Shown: one piece after another, positions 1-8,510 of the stretch
Numbering within the stretch: position 1 is the stretch's first letter
How the letters are laid out: each line of letters opens with the position of its first letter
Assembly: GCA_030038445.1 (NCBI GenBank)
Contig: JASHOW010000106.1
Location: forward strand, 1 to 41,379
DNA: 41,379 bases
From: Nitrosopumilaceae archaeon
GTDB lineage: Archaea; Thermoproteota; Nitrososphaeria; Nitrososphaerales; Nitrosopumilaceae
Direction: 5' to 3'
Program-made: the position numbers and the translations under genes
The notes under the pieces: model-generated
Seen by the model: only the letters and a program-made list of their open reading frames with translations
Told to the model about the DNA's origin: nothing
Databases searched by the model: none

Positions 1-702
1 ATCCTATTTGCAATACCAGTTGGGTTTTTGCTAGGATTTCAAATTCTTCCTGCAGGATTGTTAAGTGGTGCAATATGGACTGCTGGTAACATACTTGCCC
101 TTTATTCTATCAGGTTGATAGGACTTTCCAGAACATCTCCGTTCCTTGCTGGTTTTAGCATACTAGTATCATTTTTGTGGGGAGTTTTGTATTTCAACGA
201 GAAATTCAATGACATGGCTCTTGCCGTCATAGCAATAGGATTGTTGCTTGGTGGGCTGGTTTTTATCTCAAATACATCAAAGAACCTGCCCATACGAAAG
301 AGGGGATACATTATTGCTACTGCATCAGGGCTAGTTGGAGGCTCCTACGTGATTCCCCTTCAGGCTACACATGCACTTCAGACAGGATTTTTTTCCTCCA
401 GCCTTTCTATTTTTGCAATTGGAATACCTCTGTTACTGTTGTCAAGAAAGTTTGCAAAAAAAGAAATGTTAGCAGGAGCCCTTTCTGGAGGCCTGTTCAA
501 CATAGGAAGTCTAGCCATCCTGATGGCTGTCGGATTGATTGGGATCACTGTTGCCTATCCCATATCACAAACAGCAACGCTATTTGCCATCTCATGGGGG
601 ATTTTGTATTTCAAGGAAATTGTTCATAGACAAGGCATATTCAGAGTCATAACTGGCGCCGGCTTGATCTTGTGCGGCGCTGCACTTGTCACAATAGCCT
701 AG
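1..702 (+). CDS. DMT/GRP-type sugar or metabolite transporter (5' truncated)
   Basis: The frame is open from the first base, so the start lies outside the window and about 233 residues are visible. The protein is almost entirely hydrophobic, with about seven to eight membrane segments separated by short basic loops. The segments form two similar halves: an LYFNEKF stretch near residue 65 is echoed by ILYFKE near residue 205. That inverted-duplication pattern and the Gly/Ala-rich helices fit the drug/metabolite transporter superfamily, most like the GRP/RhaT sugar-transport branch. The substrate cannot be read from the sequence. The downstream queC start lies 24 bases after its stop, so co-transcription is possible. 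EamA-type permease is the alternative label. Confidence 0.75.
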   Translation: MLFAIPVGFLLGFQILPAGLLSGAIWTAGNILALYSIRLIGLSRTSPFLAGFSILVSFLWGVLYFNEKFNDMALAVIAIGLLLGGLVFISNTSKNLPIRKRGYIIATASGLVGGSYVIPLQATHALQTGFFSSSLSIFAIGIPLLLLSRKFAKKEMLAGALSGGLFNIGSLAILMAVGLIGITVAYPISQTATLFAISWGILYFKEIVHRQGIFRVITGAGLILCGAALVTIA

Positions 703-725
703 TCAAGCATTTTATTTGGTTAAAA

Positions 726-1415
726 ATGACTGCCAACAAATTGAAAGCTATCATAGTGTTTAGCGGAGGAATGGATTCAGTATGTACTGCAGCCTATTTG
801 CAGAAGCGTTATGACATTTATGGAATTACTTTTTTGTATGGTCAAAAGGCAGATCAAGAACTAAATGTGGCGCGATATTTTTCTAAAATTCTAAGATTTC
901 GTGAACACAAGGTAGTTGATATAGGATTTATGAAAACATTGTATGAAAAGACAAATGCTTTGACATACTCAAAAATGAACATACCGTCCAAGTTTGATTA
1001 TTCCATAGTAGTCCCAATACGAAATGCCGTTTTTCTTTCTATAGCTTCTGCATGGGCATTTTCAAAAAGTGCCCAACTCGTAGCATACGGAGCTCACAGA
1101 GATGATCAACTATACCCAGATTGCAGACCTAAATTTTCAAAACTATTAACAAATGCTCTTAACGAAGGAGAGGCAGATGGCATAAGAAAAGGTTTGAGAA
1201 AGAGGATTAAGATATGGAGTCCATTTATCGGAAATCTTTCTAAAAGCAGTCTTCTTAAGATTGGTTATGATTTGCTTGGAGATGAGATATTCAAAACTTG
1301 GAGTTGCTATTCTCAATCAAAAATACATTGTGGTAAATGTGAATCTTGCAATAACAGAAAGATGGCCTTTGATCAAGCTGGCATGACAGATAAGACCAGA
1401 TACAAATTTAGCTAG
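726..1415 (+). CDS. queC: 7-cyano-7-deazaguanine synthase QueC
   Basis: QueC converts 7-carboxy-7-deazaguanine to preQ0 using ATP and ammonia. In archaea preQ0 is the base inserted into tRNA on the way to archaeosine. The PP-loop ATPase motif SGGMDS lies at residues 13-18. The C-terminal zinc site shows C194, C202, C205 and C208 in the pattern C-x7-C-x2-C-x2-C. The length of 229 residues is normal. I chose ATG 726 because it puts the PP-loop 12 residues from the N-terminus; the frame extends 54 bases upstream to ATG 672, but that extension is poorly conserved-looking and overlaps the transporter. FolE and QueE of the same pathway are encoded convergently just downstream. Confidence 0.95.
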   Translation: MTANKLKAIIVFSGGMDSVCTAAYLQKRYDIYGITFLYGQKADQELNVARYFSKILRFREHKVVDIGFMKTLYEKTNALTYSKMNIPSKFDYSIVVPIRNAVFLSIASAWAFSKSAQLVAYGAHRDDQLYPDCRPKFSKLLTNALNEGEADGIRKGLRKRIKIWSPFIGNLSKSSLLKIGYDLLGDEIFKTWSCYSQSKIHCGKCESCNNRKMAFDQAGMTDKTRYKFS

Positions 1416-1416
1416 T

Positions 1417-1674
1417 CTAGATTTTTAATGCTGGTTTTTTCAAGATAAGCGGTCTTATGATAATATAGTATACAAGATATGGTACGCCAACAATTCCCCA
1501 GAAGATCCAATCAGTCATGGATTGATCAAATCCTAGTTTTTTAAAGTAATCCATCGAGTTTGCTGCAATTAGCATGCCTACTCCCATTACAATAAAGAAC
1601 TCGATCGCATACCATGCAAAAGCTGGCCATGAATCCTTTGGAACATGGACATTGTTATGTACACCCACAATCAT
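1417..1674 (-). CDS. small two-helix membrane protein, unknown function
   Basis: An 85-residue protein with two clear hydrophobic helices (about residues 20-42 and 57-75), an aromatic-rich N-terminus and a basic tail ending KKPALKI. It ends one base from the convergent queC stop. Upstream of its ATG lies the 3' end of folE, 33 bases away, so it may be the last gene of the queE-folE transcript. I do not recognise the family. Nothing in the sequence points to a catalytic role; a small integral membrane protein is all that can be stated. Confidence 0.65.
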   Translation of the reverse strand: MIVGVHNNVHVPKDSWPAFAWYAIEFFIVMGVGMLIAANSMDYFKKLGFDQSMTDWIFWGIVGVPYLVYYIIIRPLILKKPALKI

Positions 1675-1707
1675 TCTGAATCAGGTGTTATTATTTAATT
1701 TTTCAGA

Positions 1708-2271
1708 TCAGACAATATTTGGCTGAGATCTACCGCTATAGATCAAGCTTAGAACATCAGTTCTAGCTTCCTTTTTATCATAAATCCCTCTTGAAGCAAT
1801 AGTTGATACCAACGCATCGTTTCTTACGCCACGCATCTTCATGCAAAGATGTTCTCCTTCTGCTATGACCAAGACTCCCTTTACTCCTTCAGAATGTAAC
1901 TCATCTGCAATATTTTTCGTAATCCTCTCCTGAATTTGCAGCCTGGCTGAATATTTTTCTACAAGACGAACTAGTTTTGATATTCCAAATACCTTACCGT
2001 CTGGAGCATATGCTATTGTAATTTTTCCAAAGAATGGCAGCATATGATGCTCGCACATGGAATAAAACTGAATATCTTTTGCTATAACTACATCAGAGTC
2101 CTCAGAGAATTTTACTGAAAGTTCAGATTCTGCATCATAACCCTTGAAGATCTCTTCGTACATATCTGCAATTCTGCTTGGCGTGTCCATCAGACCCTCT
2201 CTTGTTGGGTCCTCGCCTATCTCAGCAATTAATTCACGAATTAGTTTTTTTACTCTCTCTTTATTCATCAT
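1708..2271 (-). CDS. folE: GTP cyclohydrolase I (FolE type)
   Basis: It makes 7,8-dihydroneopterin triphosphate from GTP, the first step towards 7-deazaguanines and pterins. Family signatures are intact: EDPTREGL near residues 20-27, TPSR near 30-33, the zinc ligands C73 and H76 in SMCEHHMLPF, and C143 in EHLCMKMRG. The length of 187 residues matches FolE1 rather than the MptA/FolE2 enzymes of many Euryarchaeota. Its ATG overlaps the queE stop by four bases (ATGA), so the two are translationally coupled. Two adjacent Met codons leave a one-residue ambiguity in the start. The context argues for archaeosine synthesis as the main role. Confidence 0.95.
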   Translation of the reverse strand: MMNKERVKKLIRELIAEIGEDPTREGLMDTPSRIADMYEEIFKGYDAESELSVKFSEDSDVVIAKDIQFYSMCEHHMLPFFGKITIAYAPDGKVFGISKLVRLVEKYSARLQIQERITKNIADELHSEGVKGVLVIAEGEHLCMKMRGVRNDALVSTIASRGIYDKKEARTDVLSLIYSGRSQPNIV

Positions 2272-2978
2272 GGTGCTCCAATGAATTTATGTAACTGAGG
2301 TATAATGCGTACTCCTTCATAATAAGTATAAACCGCATCATAAAAAGCAAGAAGTTGTTTCAAATCGGGTTCTTCTATACCATATGTTGGCTGTATTATA
2401 AATCCTGCAACCTTGTATCTTGCCATATCGAAAATACTTGTAAGAATCTGTTTGAATTGCTCTAGTGTAGTTCTAGAGCTCACAACTATTTTGATGTAAG
2501 TAGTTTTACCAGAATTTGCGGCAAGTTTTAAACACTGTAATTCATTTTCCAAAAGTGTAGAATAGTGTTTTTTGTTAACAAATTCAGAATCAAGAGTTTT
2601 GAATTCAATTTTGATATAATCAAAATATGGCAAAACTTGTTCAAATTTTACAGAATCAAAACAAGATGATTCCAGATAAGTTGGGATTTTCTTTTGTTGG
2701 ACAAATTTTGCCAATTCAGATACAGCTTCAGATTGCACAAGTGGATCTCCTCCAGTAAAATTTACTTTATAGGTATTTTTTACTAAATTATTTTCAATTA
2801 GCTTCTTTGCCTCTTCTATTGTATATTCTCTACCAGATGTCATGGACAGCGCTTCTTTTGTATCGCAATAGAAACATTTGAAGGGACATCCTGCTAGCCT
2901 AACAAAGAGTGTTTTAGTACCGTAAAGAATTCCTTCTCCTTCTATTGATGTAAATATTTCATATAATCGTACTTTCAA
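2268..2978 (-). CDS. queE: 7-carboxy-7-deazaguanine synthase QueE (radical SAM)
   Basis: QueE is a radical SAM enzyme that contracts 6-carboxytetrahydropterin to 7-carboxy-7-deazaguanine. The iron-sulfur cluster motif is C31-x3-C35-x2-C38 in GCPFKCFYCDT, preceded by the QueE-typical SIEGEG near residues 11-16 and followed by the SAM-binding TGGDPL near residue 77. The length of 236 residues is normal. It heads a minus-strand unit with folE. QueD, the intervening enzyme, is not in this window and must be elsewhere or replaced. A TATA-like AT-rich stretch (about 3001-3012) lies just upstream. Confidence 0.95.
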   Translation of the reverse strand: MKVRLYEIFTSIEGEGILYGTKTLFVRLAGCPFKCFYCDTKEALSMTSGREYTIEEAKKLIENNLVKNTYKVNFTGGDPLVQSEAVSELAKFVQQKKIPTYLESSCFDSVKFEQVLPYFDYIKIEFKTLDSEFVNKKHYSTLLENELQCLKLAANSGKTTYIKIVVSSRTTLEQFKQILTSIFDMARYKVAGFIIQPTYGIEEPDLKQLLAFYDAVYTYYEGVRIIPQLHKFIGAP

Positions 2979-3073
2979 ACATTTACTCTCTGTTAACTCA
3001 ATATTTATTTAATTGGATTTTCTGATGAACAATTTTAACTAAAATGATTTATCTTGTTAGAGAGAAGAACCAC

Positions 3074-5398
3074 ATGATGAAAAAAATAATTTTTCTGTTT
3101 ATCTTTGCAGTTTCAATAATTTTTATCAGTCATCAGCAAGCATATGCCGTAACTATTACAGCTACCCCACAGTCTCCCGTCTTTGGACCAAATGATTGGA
3201 TAGTTGTAAATCTCAAAATTCAGGGATATAATGGAGGGCCTGTCTTTTGGGTAGCCCACAGGCCTGACAATTCTACAATATCAGGCAACCTTACTCAGGT
3301 AAAAGCAACCGGAATTATTACACATCAGATAGTAAGAAATGCATTTGACAATTATTTTGGTAATTGGTCAATTAATTACGTATATGACGGTGTAAATCAA
3401 ACAGTTAATTTCAAAGTAAATTCACTTGGGTTGACTGTTCTTACCGACAAAGATCTCTATTATGAGCCAGACATGATGCAGATTAACATTACCACGGCAT
3501 ATTACATACCTGTTGCAAATCAGGCAGAGTTTTTTTATCTGACTTTTTATGATCAAAATGGAAATGTCGTAAAAGACATACCAGAGATTGATATAAGGGC
3601 GTCCCAGCGTAGCACAGTCTACAATTTCCATATGACAGGGCTTGCAGACTATGATCCACCTGGGCTATACAAACTAAGAATTCAATATTATAATACGGTA
3701 ATCGAGGTACCATTTCTTCTAGGAAAATATGGTAATCTTATGCAGGTGTCTGCCCACACGGACAAGGGTGCTTATCAAGTGGGAGAGGCGGTAAACATGG
3801 AGTTGTTGTTCACAAGAGTAACACACTCAACGGGTACACTGAAGATAACAGAGCCTTCTGGGAACATCACTGTTCATAAATTTCAAGTATATTCTGTGCA
3901 CACTTTTCTAGTTTTAGATAATGTAACTACAAATGTTGGAACATACAATTATGTGATTCAATATGGAGGGGTAAGTCAGTCAGGTTCATTTAGTGTTGTT
4001 GCAGATAAGACAGCGCTACCAAACATAGAAGTTGGTATATTTCTTGACAGATTAAACTACCGACCGGGAGATGTTATTTACATAAAGATTCAGACATCTC
4101 AAGTAATAACAGACTCAACAAGTATCTGGGTGGTTGATCCAAATTCTGTAGAATATCCAAGATTGTCTTTGCCAATTAGTGGAGTTGATACAATATTGAC
4201 ACACAAGATAAGTAAGAATGCCATTTCAGGTCAGTGGAAACTTTACATTGATTATGATGGAATAGTCAGAAATGTTCCTTATTTTGTTACTGGGCCTCCG
4301 GTGAATAACACAGAAACGTTCAATACAAATCAGCTTAGTGAGCCCCTTTTTGTATCTGACTTTGGAGCAAACTTTATCGCTCCATCTGGGATAGCTATTG
4401 ATTCTAGCGATGACATTTATGTTGTAGATTCTGGAAGCTCTCAAATAAGAAAGTATGATTCCACTGGAAAATTGCTGTTATCATGGGGAAATCTAGGATC
4501 AGGGAATGGTCAGCTACTACATCCTAGTGGAATCTTTGTTGGAGAAAAATATGTCTTTGTTACAGATACAGGAAATGCAAGAATAGACGTATTTAACAAA
4601 GATAATGGCACTTTCATTTATTCGTGGGGCAGCTATGGAGATGGCAGAGGAATGTTTAACACCCCAGTTGGAATTGATGCAGATGATCAGGGAAATCTTC
4701 TCGTTTCAGATTCTGGCAGAAACACGATTCAAGAATTTAATACAAATTTTACTTTCATGGATGAATTCAAGTCTTTAGCTACAAACTATGGTAACTTTAC
4801 AGCAACTAATGGAATAGCGCTTGATTCCAAAGATAATATCTATGTATCTACTCCAGAAGATAGGATTCTAGAGTTCTCAGGTATTGGTAATTTTGTGAAC
4901 TTTTTTGGCTCTCAAGGTGCAGAAGAAGGGAGATTCAATAATCCGACGGCAATAGCAATAGATTCAGATGATAATGTTTACATTGCAGACACTGGAAATA
5001 ATCGCATTCAAAAATTTGATCCCTATGGAAATTTTGTTTTGAGTTGGGGATCTACAGGAACCTCACATGGTCAATTCGAGGATCCTGTTGGTCTTGCAAT
5101 AGACAAATCAAATAATATCTATGTGGTAGACAAAAAAAATGGTAACATTCAGAAATTTGCATTACGTGGAATGGTTTTTCAGACTACGCCAACTCCTCCA
5201 TCTCAGCCTGTAAATGCTACATCTACGCCAACTCCTCCATCTCAGCCTGTAAATGCTACATCTGCATTTACGCTACAATCAATCCCTCAGACATCAACAA
5301 AAACCAAGGGTTCAAACGAGTATGTTGATCCACAAGAAATGAGTTTGGTGCTCAGCATGATCAATCAGTGGGAGAAGAGCAATCCACACGAAAAGTAA
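3074..5398 (+). CDS. secreted Ig-like/NHL beta-propeller protein
   Basis: A 774-residue exported protein. Two adjacent ATGs (3074, 3077) are followed by a Lys-rich n-region, a long hydrophobic core and QQAYA, a good signal peptide; the upstream ATG at 3044 would bury it. The N-terminal half (about 30-420) has repeated Ig/macroglobulin-like strands marked by TDKDLYYEPD, TDKGAYQVGE and LDRLNYRPGD. The C-terminal half (about 425-700) has six NHL repeats of the type GIAIDSxDxIYVxDxGxxxIxKFD, enough for a six-bladed propeller. A Pro/Thr linker with two exact 13-residue repeats follows. NHL propellers usually bind protein, RNA or sugar; the ligand here is unknown. No membrane anchor is visible at the C-terminus. 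Confidence 0.85.
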   Translation: MMKKIIFLFIFAVSIIFISHQQAYAVTITATPQSPVFGPNDWIVVNLKIQGYNGGPVFWVAHRPDNSTISGNLTQVKATGIITHQIVRNAFDNYFGNWSINYVYDGVNQTVNFKVNSLGLTVLTDKDLYYEPDMMQINITTAYYIPVANQAEFFYLTFYDQNGNVVKDIPEIDIRASQRSTVYNFHMTGLADYDPPGLYKLRIQYYNTVIEVPFLLGKYGNLMQVSAHTDKGAYQVGEAVNMELLFTRVTHSTGTLKITEPSGNITVHKFQVYSVHTFLVLDNVTTNVGTYNYVIQYGGVSQSGSFSVVADKTALPNIEVGIFLDRLNYRPGDVIYIKIQTSQVITDSTSIWVVDPNSVEYPRLSLPISGVDTILTHKISKNAISGQWKLYIDYDGIVRNVPYFVTGPPVNNTETFNTNQLSEPLFVSDFGANFIAPSGIAIDSSDDIYVVDSGSSQIRKYDSTGKLLLSWGNLGSGNGQLLHPSGIFVGEKYVFVTDTGNARIDVFNKDNGTFIYSWGSYGDGRGMFNTPVGIDADDQGNLLVSDSGRNTIQEFNTNFTFMDEFKSLATNYGNFTATNGIALDSKDNIYVSTPEDRILEFSGIGNFVNFFGSQGAEEGRFNNPTAIAIDSDDNVYIADTGNNRIQKFDPYGNFVLSWGSTGTSHGQFEDPVGLAIDKSNNIYVVDKKNGNIQKFALRGMVFQTTPTPPSQPVNATSTPTPPSQPVNATSAFTLQSIPQTSTKTKGSNEYVDPQEMSLVLSMINQWEKSNPHEK
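5186..5263 (+). repeat. 39-bp perfect tandem duplication inside the NHL protein gene
   Basis: Two exact, directly adjacent 39-base copies (5186-5224 and 5225-5263), each encoding TPTPPSQPVNATS. The absence of any difference between copies suggests a recent in-frame duplication by slippage or unequal exchange. The product is a Pro/Thr/Ser linker between the propeller and the C-terminal tail, so copy number could vary without breaking the fold. Confidence 0.95.
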
Positions 5399-5488
5399 AA
5401 TTTGATGGTCAGTATTAATTATAGGTTAATTTCCTGAATTGCAGCCCGGAATCTTATTAAATATCATCTTTATACGATTGTGTAGGTA

Positions 5489-6229
5489 ATGAGTAGCTCA
5501 AATTTTGAGGAGACCGAAAGTGGATTATTATCGTCAAAAGAACTTAGAAAAATTTCAGATGATATGAAAAACGAACTGGAAGTTATAATCAAATCCATGG
5601 GAGATGCAATAAAATACTCGATGGAAGAAAAAACAAAGGCAGCTGCACTCAGATCCATGGTAATTGAAAAGGAAGAAGAAGTAAGAAACACATCAGAAGA
5701 AATTACTTCTGGGGAAAAGAGAATAACCAATAATGAAAATACCATTTCCATGCTTGAAAAAGAATTGAATAACCTAAAAACGGCCATAGAAGGAATAAAA
5801 GACATAACATCAGAACTTGATCCGCTAGACGCTGAAAAGGCCGTGGGCTCATTGAAGGGGACCCTCATAAAGAAGCAAACAGATCTAGAAAAGGGCAGAG
5901 GTGAGCTTAATTCCTCCAGAAAACTCAAAGAACTTGCAATTAAGAGGCTCGCGGAGGCGGAGATATCACTGCAGGAAATAAAAAAACATTATTCAGAAAA
6001 AATGGCCAGTGCAGATCTGCTTGCAGAAAATATTGAAAAATCTATTTCCCACATAGTACAAGCATATAGCGATGTGATGACTGTAGCAAAGGAGTTATTG
6101 ATGGAAAATTTGGGATCGCGATATTCAAGCCAAACTCCAAATATAAAACAACAAACCGTTAGTGGAACATCAAGTAGCGGATTCCAAACTAAGGACCCTG
6201 GAAAGGACAGAGAACCTTTTGCCATATAA
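5489..6229 (+). CDS. coiled-coil protein, unknown function
   Basis: A 246-residue, highly charged protein. Residues about 15-205 are almost continuous heptad-like helix rich in Glu, Lys, Leu and Ile, with no signal peptide or membrane segment. The last 40 residues are Ser/Thr/Gln-rich and probably disordered. A TATA-like AATCTTATTAAATATC lies about 27 bases before ATG 5489, fitting a leaderless mRNA. The next gene, also hydrophilic, starts 57 bases after the stop. It resembles structural or chromosome/cell-envelope associated coiled coils only in general terms. I do not recognise a family. The long reverse-strand frame opposite it is a shadow of its Glu/Ser-rich codons. Confidence 0.75.
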   Translation: MSSSNFEETESGLLSSKELRKISDDMKNELEVIIKSMGDAIKYSMEEKTKAAALRSMVIEKEEEVRNTSEEITSGEKRITNNENTISMLEKELNNLKTAIEGIKDITSELDPLDAEKAVGSLKGTLIKKQTDLEKGRGELNSSRKLKELAIKRLAEAEISLQEIKKHYSEKMASADLLAENIEKSISHIVQAYSDVMTVAKELLMENLGSRYSSQTPNIKQQTVSGTSSSGFQTKDPGKDREPFAI

Positions 6230-6286
6230 AAAGAGTTCAACTTTTGGACATCGACAGAACATGCCGCGTATAAAAGATAAGTAACT

Positions 6287-6850
6287 ATGTCACATGATGA
6301 CGATCCCCATCAGCTGAAAATCAAAAAACTGCAGGAAAGGCTTTCTACCATTTCAAGTGATTTCAGAAAGGGTTCAACAGGTGAATTCAGAAAGGATCTA
6401 GGAAGAGATTTCAGGAAAGACATAACGTCCGAGACCAGAAAGGATTCAACGAATGAGATTCAAGATCAAAAACAGGTTGATGCCAGAAATGTTCATGCTC
6501 CTACTACTGCATCCCCTCCAGTTCAAGTACAACAAAAACAAACTCATGGAAAGACAGAAAAAGAATTATCTGTTGAAGAAATATTACAACAGCTTAAACA
6601 GATAATAGATAACAAACAACCTGAAATAAGAACCATAGAAACTCAACAAAAACAGACAGACTATGAGCAACAACAAGATTTAGGTGTAAAAATTCAAGAT
6701 GCTGGTTTGAAAATAGAGTCGAGTCAATCCCCCCCCAAACAAAAAATTGAACGGGAAGAAAAACAATGGCAACCTTGGAGATTTATCCCGAGAGAAAAAT
6801 TAGGCCATCTCGAGAAAAAAACACTGAACAAATTCTTAAAAAAACAATGA
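6287..6850 (+). CDS. hydrophilic low-complexity protein with 8-residue repeats
   Basis: A 187-residue protein with no hydrophobic segment. Residues 26-57 are four 8-residue units (FRKGSTGE, FRKDLGRD, FRKDITSE, TRKDSTNE), so Arg-Lys recurs every eight residues. The middle is Gln-rich. The C-terminus is basic with WQPWRFIPRE and ends in a Lys-rich tail, which could bind nucleic acid or membrane. It follows the coiled-coil gene in the same direction and may share its transcript. No family is recognised. The charge pattern suggests an intrinsically disordered partner-binding protein, which is inference. Confidence 0.65.
   Translation: MSHDDDPHQLKIKKLQERLSTISSDFRKGSTGEFRKDLGRDFRKDITSETRKDSTNEIQDQKQVDARNVHAPTTASPPVQVQQKQTHGKTEKELSVEEILQQLKQIIDNKQPEIRTIETQQKQTDYEQQQDLGVKIQDAGLKIESSQSPPKQKIEREEKQWQPWRFIPREKLGHLEKKTLNKFLKKQ
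6362..6457 (+). repeat. four 24-bp/8-residue degenerate repeats
   Basis: Four consecutive in-frame 24-base units encode [FT]RK[GD]xxx[ED]. Codons differ between copies, so the pattern is kept mainly at protein level. Lys sits third in every unit. Confidence 0.75.
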
Positions 6851-6905
6851 TAATTTGATTTATTTCAAAATTTGTTGCCACGGTGGGATAATATAAAATT
6901 CTATG

Positions 6906-6952
6906 CTTGAAATGTAACAATTCAAGATGTTAATCTTCTAAACATATGTTTA
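6906..6952. promoter_or_regulatory. inverted repeats in the leader of the secreted Ig-like gene
   Basis: Two dyads lie between a TATA-like GATAATATAAAATTC (about 6887-6901) and ATG 7014. CTTGAA (6906-6911) can pair with TTCAAG (6921-6926). A perfect 14-base palindrome, TAAACATATGTTTA, occupies 6939-6952. Either could be an operator or an RNA hairpin; the palindrome is the better protein-binding candidate. Confidence 0.4.
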
Positions 6953-7000
6953 ACTTGTCTTGAATAGGCCATAAAATTCTTTAAGAGTTAACTTGAGAGA

Positions 7001-7006
7001 GGAGGT
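7001..7006 (+). promoter_or_regulatory. strong Shine-Dalgarno GGAGGT deciding the start at 7014
   Basis: GGAGGT lies seven bases before ATG 7014. The frame could be extended to a TTG at 6993, but the Shine-Dalgarno would then be inside the gene, so 7014 is the start. Many genes here look leaderless, so this one stands out. Confidence 0.8.
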
Positions 7007-7013
7007 AAGGAAA

Positions 7014-8000
7014 ATGACGAAGCTATTTTTGATTGTGATTATTGCAGTAATATCGGCAGTTTTCATAGGGTTTCCACATTCCTTTTCTGATTCCTCCCCC
7101 AAAACAACCGTACTAGTTAGAACAGATAAAACATCATACAACATTGGAGATACCGTGTTGATAAGCGGATCTGTGACAAATCCTATATCCGATAAAATAG
7201 TTTTAAAAATGTTTAACAGTAAGGCAGAATTGGTCTGGCTGTTTCAGGTAAATTTAGATACAAACAATACCTTTCAAACTACCTTGCAGCTGTCAGACCC
7301 AACCTGGAACGGGTCAGCGTTTTATGTTTTGACTGCAAAAACAAACGATACAGTAGGTGCAACATCATTTGAAATAAATCAGACTTCCAGTATTCAAAGA
7401 GTGATAACCACAACTACATTAGGTACAGTTGAAGAATTTTTACAAAAGAATTATTCTATTCCAATTGCAGGTATCTTGATAATAGGAGCAGCAATATACC
7501 TTCGTAGTTCAAGAAGCAGAAAAAGTACAACAGGCCAAAAACCTGAGTCCTTGTCATTGATCACACTTGATGCCCCTTCACCTGCTAAAGTGCAACTGAG
7601 CCATGGTAAAACAATGAGTTATGAAGGATGGAAAAGCATTCCTGAAGACCAGAGGCCAGAAATTAATTCTGTTGAGTTCTGGATTGGAATTAAAAATATA
7701 GGAGGAAATGATGCAAAAAATATTGCAGCCTTGTTTCTTCAAAAAGATGAAATTCTTTCAAGGCAAGACATGGAGAAAAATGAGAGTGGACAAGTATCAC
7801 TTCCAGACTTAATTCAAGGTGAATTTTATTACTGGAACTTTGAAATTTCATTGGACAGGTTTGTTAGATTGAACCAGCGTAATCTTTTTGTCGGTTTGTT
7901 AATATCCTATGATAATTACAAGACGAGGGGTCATTCTGGCATGATTTTTGAGATTGGAGATGGCGGTGGTTATATTCTGGATGAATGGTTTGTTCACTAG
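7014..8000 (+). CDS. membrane-anchored secreted protein with Ig-like domain
   Basis: A 328-residue protein. The N-terminus MTKLFLIVIIAVISAVFIGF is a signal peptide or anchor. Residues about 30-130 form an Ig/macroglobulin-like domain whose TDKTSYNIGDTVLISG matches the repeated strand motif of the large NHL protein at 3074-5398. A second membrane helix (about 148-165, followed by RSSRSRK) separates it from a soluble domain of about 160 residues that, by the positive-inside rule, should be cytoplasmic. It could therefore carry an outside signal inwards, but no known signalling motif is visible. The leader holds two inverted repeats and a strong Shine-Dalgarno. The C-terminal domain is not recognised. 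Confidence 0.75.
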   Translation: MTKLFLIVIIAVISAVFIGFPHSFSDSSPKTTVLVRTDKTSYNIGDTVLISGSVTNPISDKIVLKMFNSKAELVWLFQVNLDTNNTFQTTLQLSDPTWNGSAFYVLTAKTNDTVGATSFEINQTSSIQRVITTTTLGTVEEFLQKNYSIPIAGILIIGAAIYLRSSRSRKSTTGQKPESLSLITLDAPSPAKVQLSHGKTMSYEGWKSIPEDQRPEINSVEFWIGIKNIGGNDAKNIAALFLQKDEILSRQDMEKNESGQVSLPDLIQGEFYYWNFEISLDRFVRLNQRNLFVGLLISYDNYKTRGHSGMIFEIGDGGGYILDEWFVH

Positions 8001-8125
8001 TTTTCAAATATACTCCATCATTACCGTATTCTATAGAATTGCATGATGACCCCATTTTTCTGTAGCATTTGGAGAGTTCTTGGCCTTTTACAATTCTCCC
8101 TTGTTGGTACAGAAATATTAAAAAT

Positions 8126-8323
8126 TTAAGGGGTGATTTGTGGCGTCTTCTTGGCAAATAATCCTGCAATGAATATCAAAACACCAAGTATTCCTATGAG
8201 ACTTCCAACAAACTGTATTGTATCGTTTAGATCTTGCTGCGTGGGCGCAAGAAATACGGCAAGTATTGCTCCTATTACAATCATTGGTATACCAATACCT
8301 ATTGAAATTTGCTTTGAGACCAT
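8126..8323 (-). CDS. small two-helix membrane protein
   Basis: A 65-residue protein with two hydrophobic helices (about 5-27 and 36-58) joined by a polar TQQDLND turn, ending KKTPQITP. Three other frames are open over the same bases, but only this one gives a regular alternation of membrane helices and a polar loop. It is divergent from the TRAM-protein gene, and an AT-rich TATA-like element (about 8355-8366) lies between them. No family is recognised. Confidence 0.6.
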   Translation of the reverse strand: MVSKQISIGIGIPMIVIGAILAVFLAPTQQDLNDTIQFVGSLIGILGVLIFIAGLFAKKTPQITP

Positions 8324-8402
8324 CTGCTAAGCTCTCTTCCCAAAAAAGTATATGAATTTTATTAAAATCCACCAAGATATCAGATCTTTCATCGTATGAC
8401 CG

Positions 8403-8493
8403 TAAACGTTCATACTTCAGATATGGTCAAAATAAACCTCTAAGAAAGGAGTCTATTGGCGGTCATTTGAACAGATTTTATAGAGGACGTTTA
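8403..8493 (+). promoter_or_regulatory. structured 5' leader of the TRAM-protein mRNA
   Basis: TAAACGT (8403-8409) is complementary to ACGTTTA (8487-8493), and immediately inside it CCTCTA (8437-8442) pairs with TAGAGG (8481-8486). The two 3' strands abut, giving a stacked long-range helix. With a TATA-like ATTTTATTAAAATC near 8355-8366 the leader would be about 130 bases long, unusual in a genome with many leaderless genes. A temperature- or autoregulatory switch is inferred from the cold-shock-like role of TRAM proteins. Confidence 0.5.
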
Positions 8494-8510
8494 TAGGTCT
8501 AGTAACAAAA

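Noticed and set aside
5470-5928. 152-codon minus-strand frame rich in Ser and Phe
   Set aside because: Mirror of the Glu/Lys/Ser codons of the coiled-coil gene on the plus strand.
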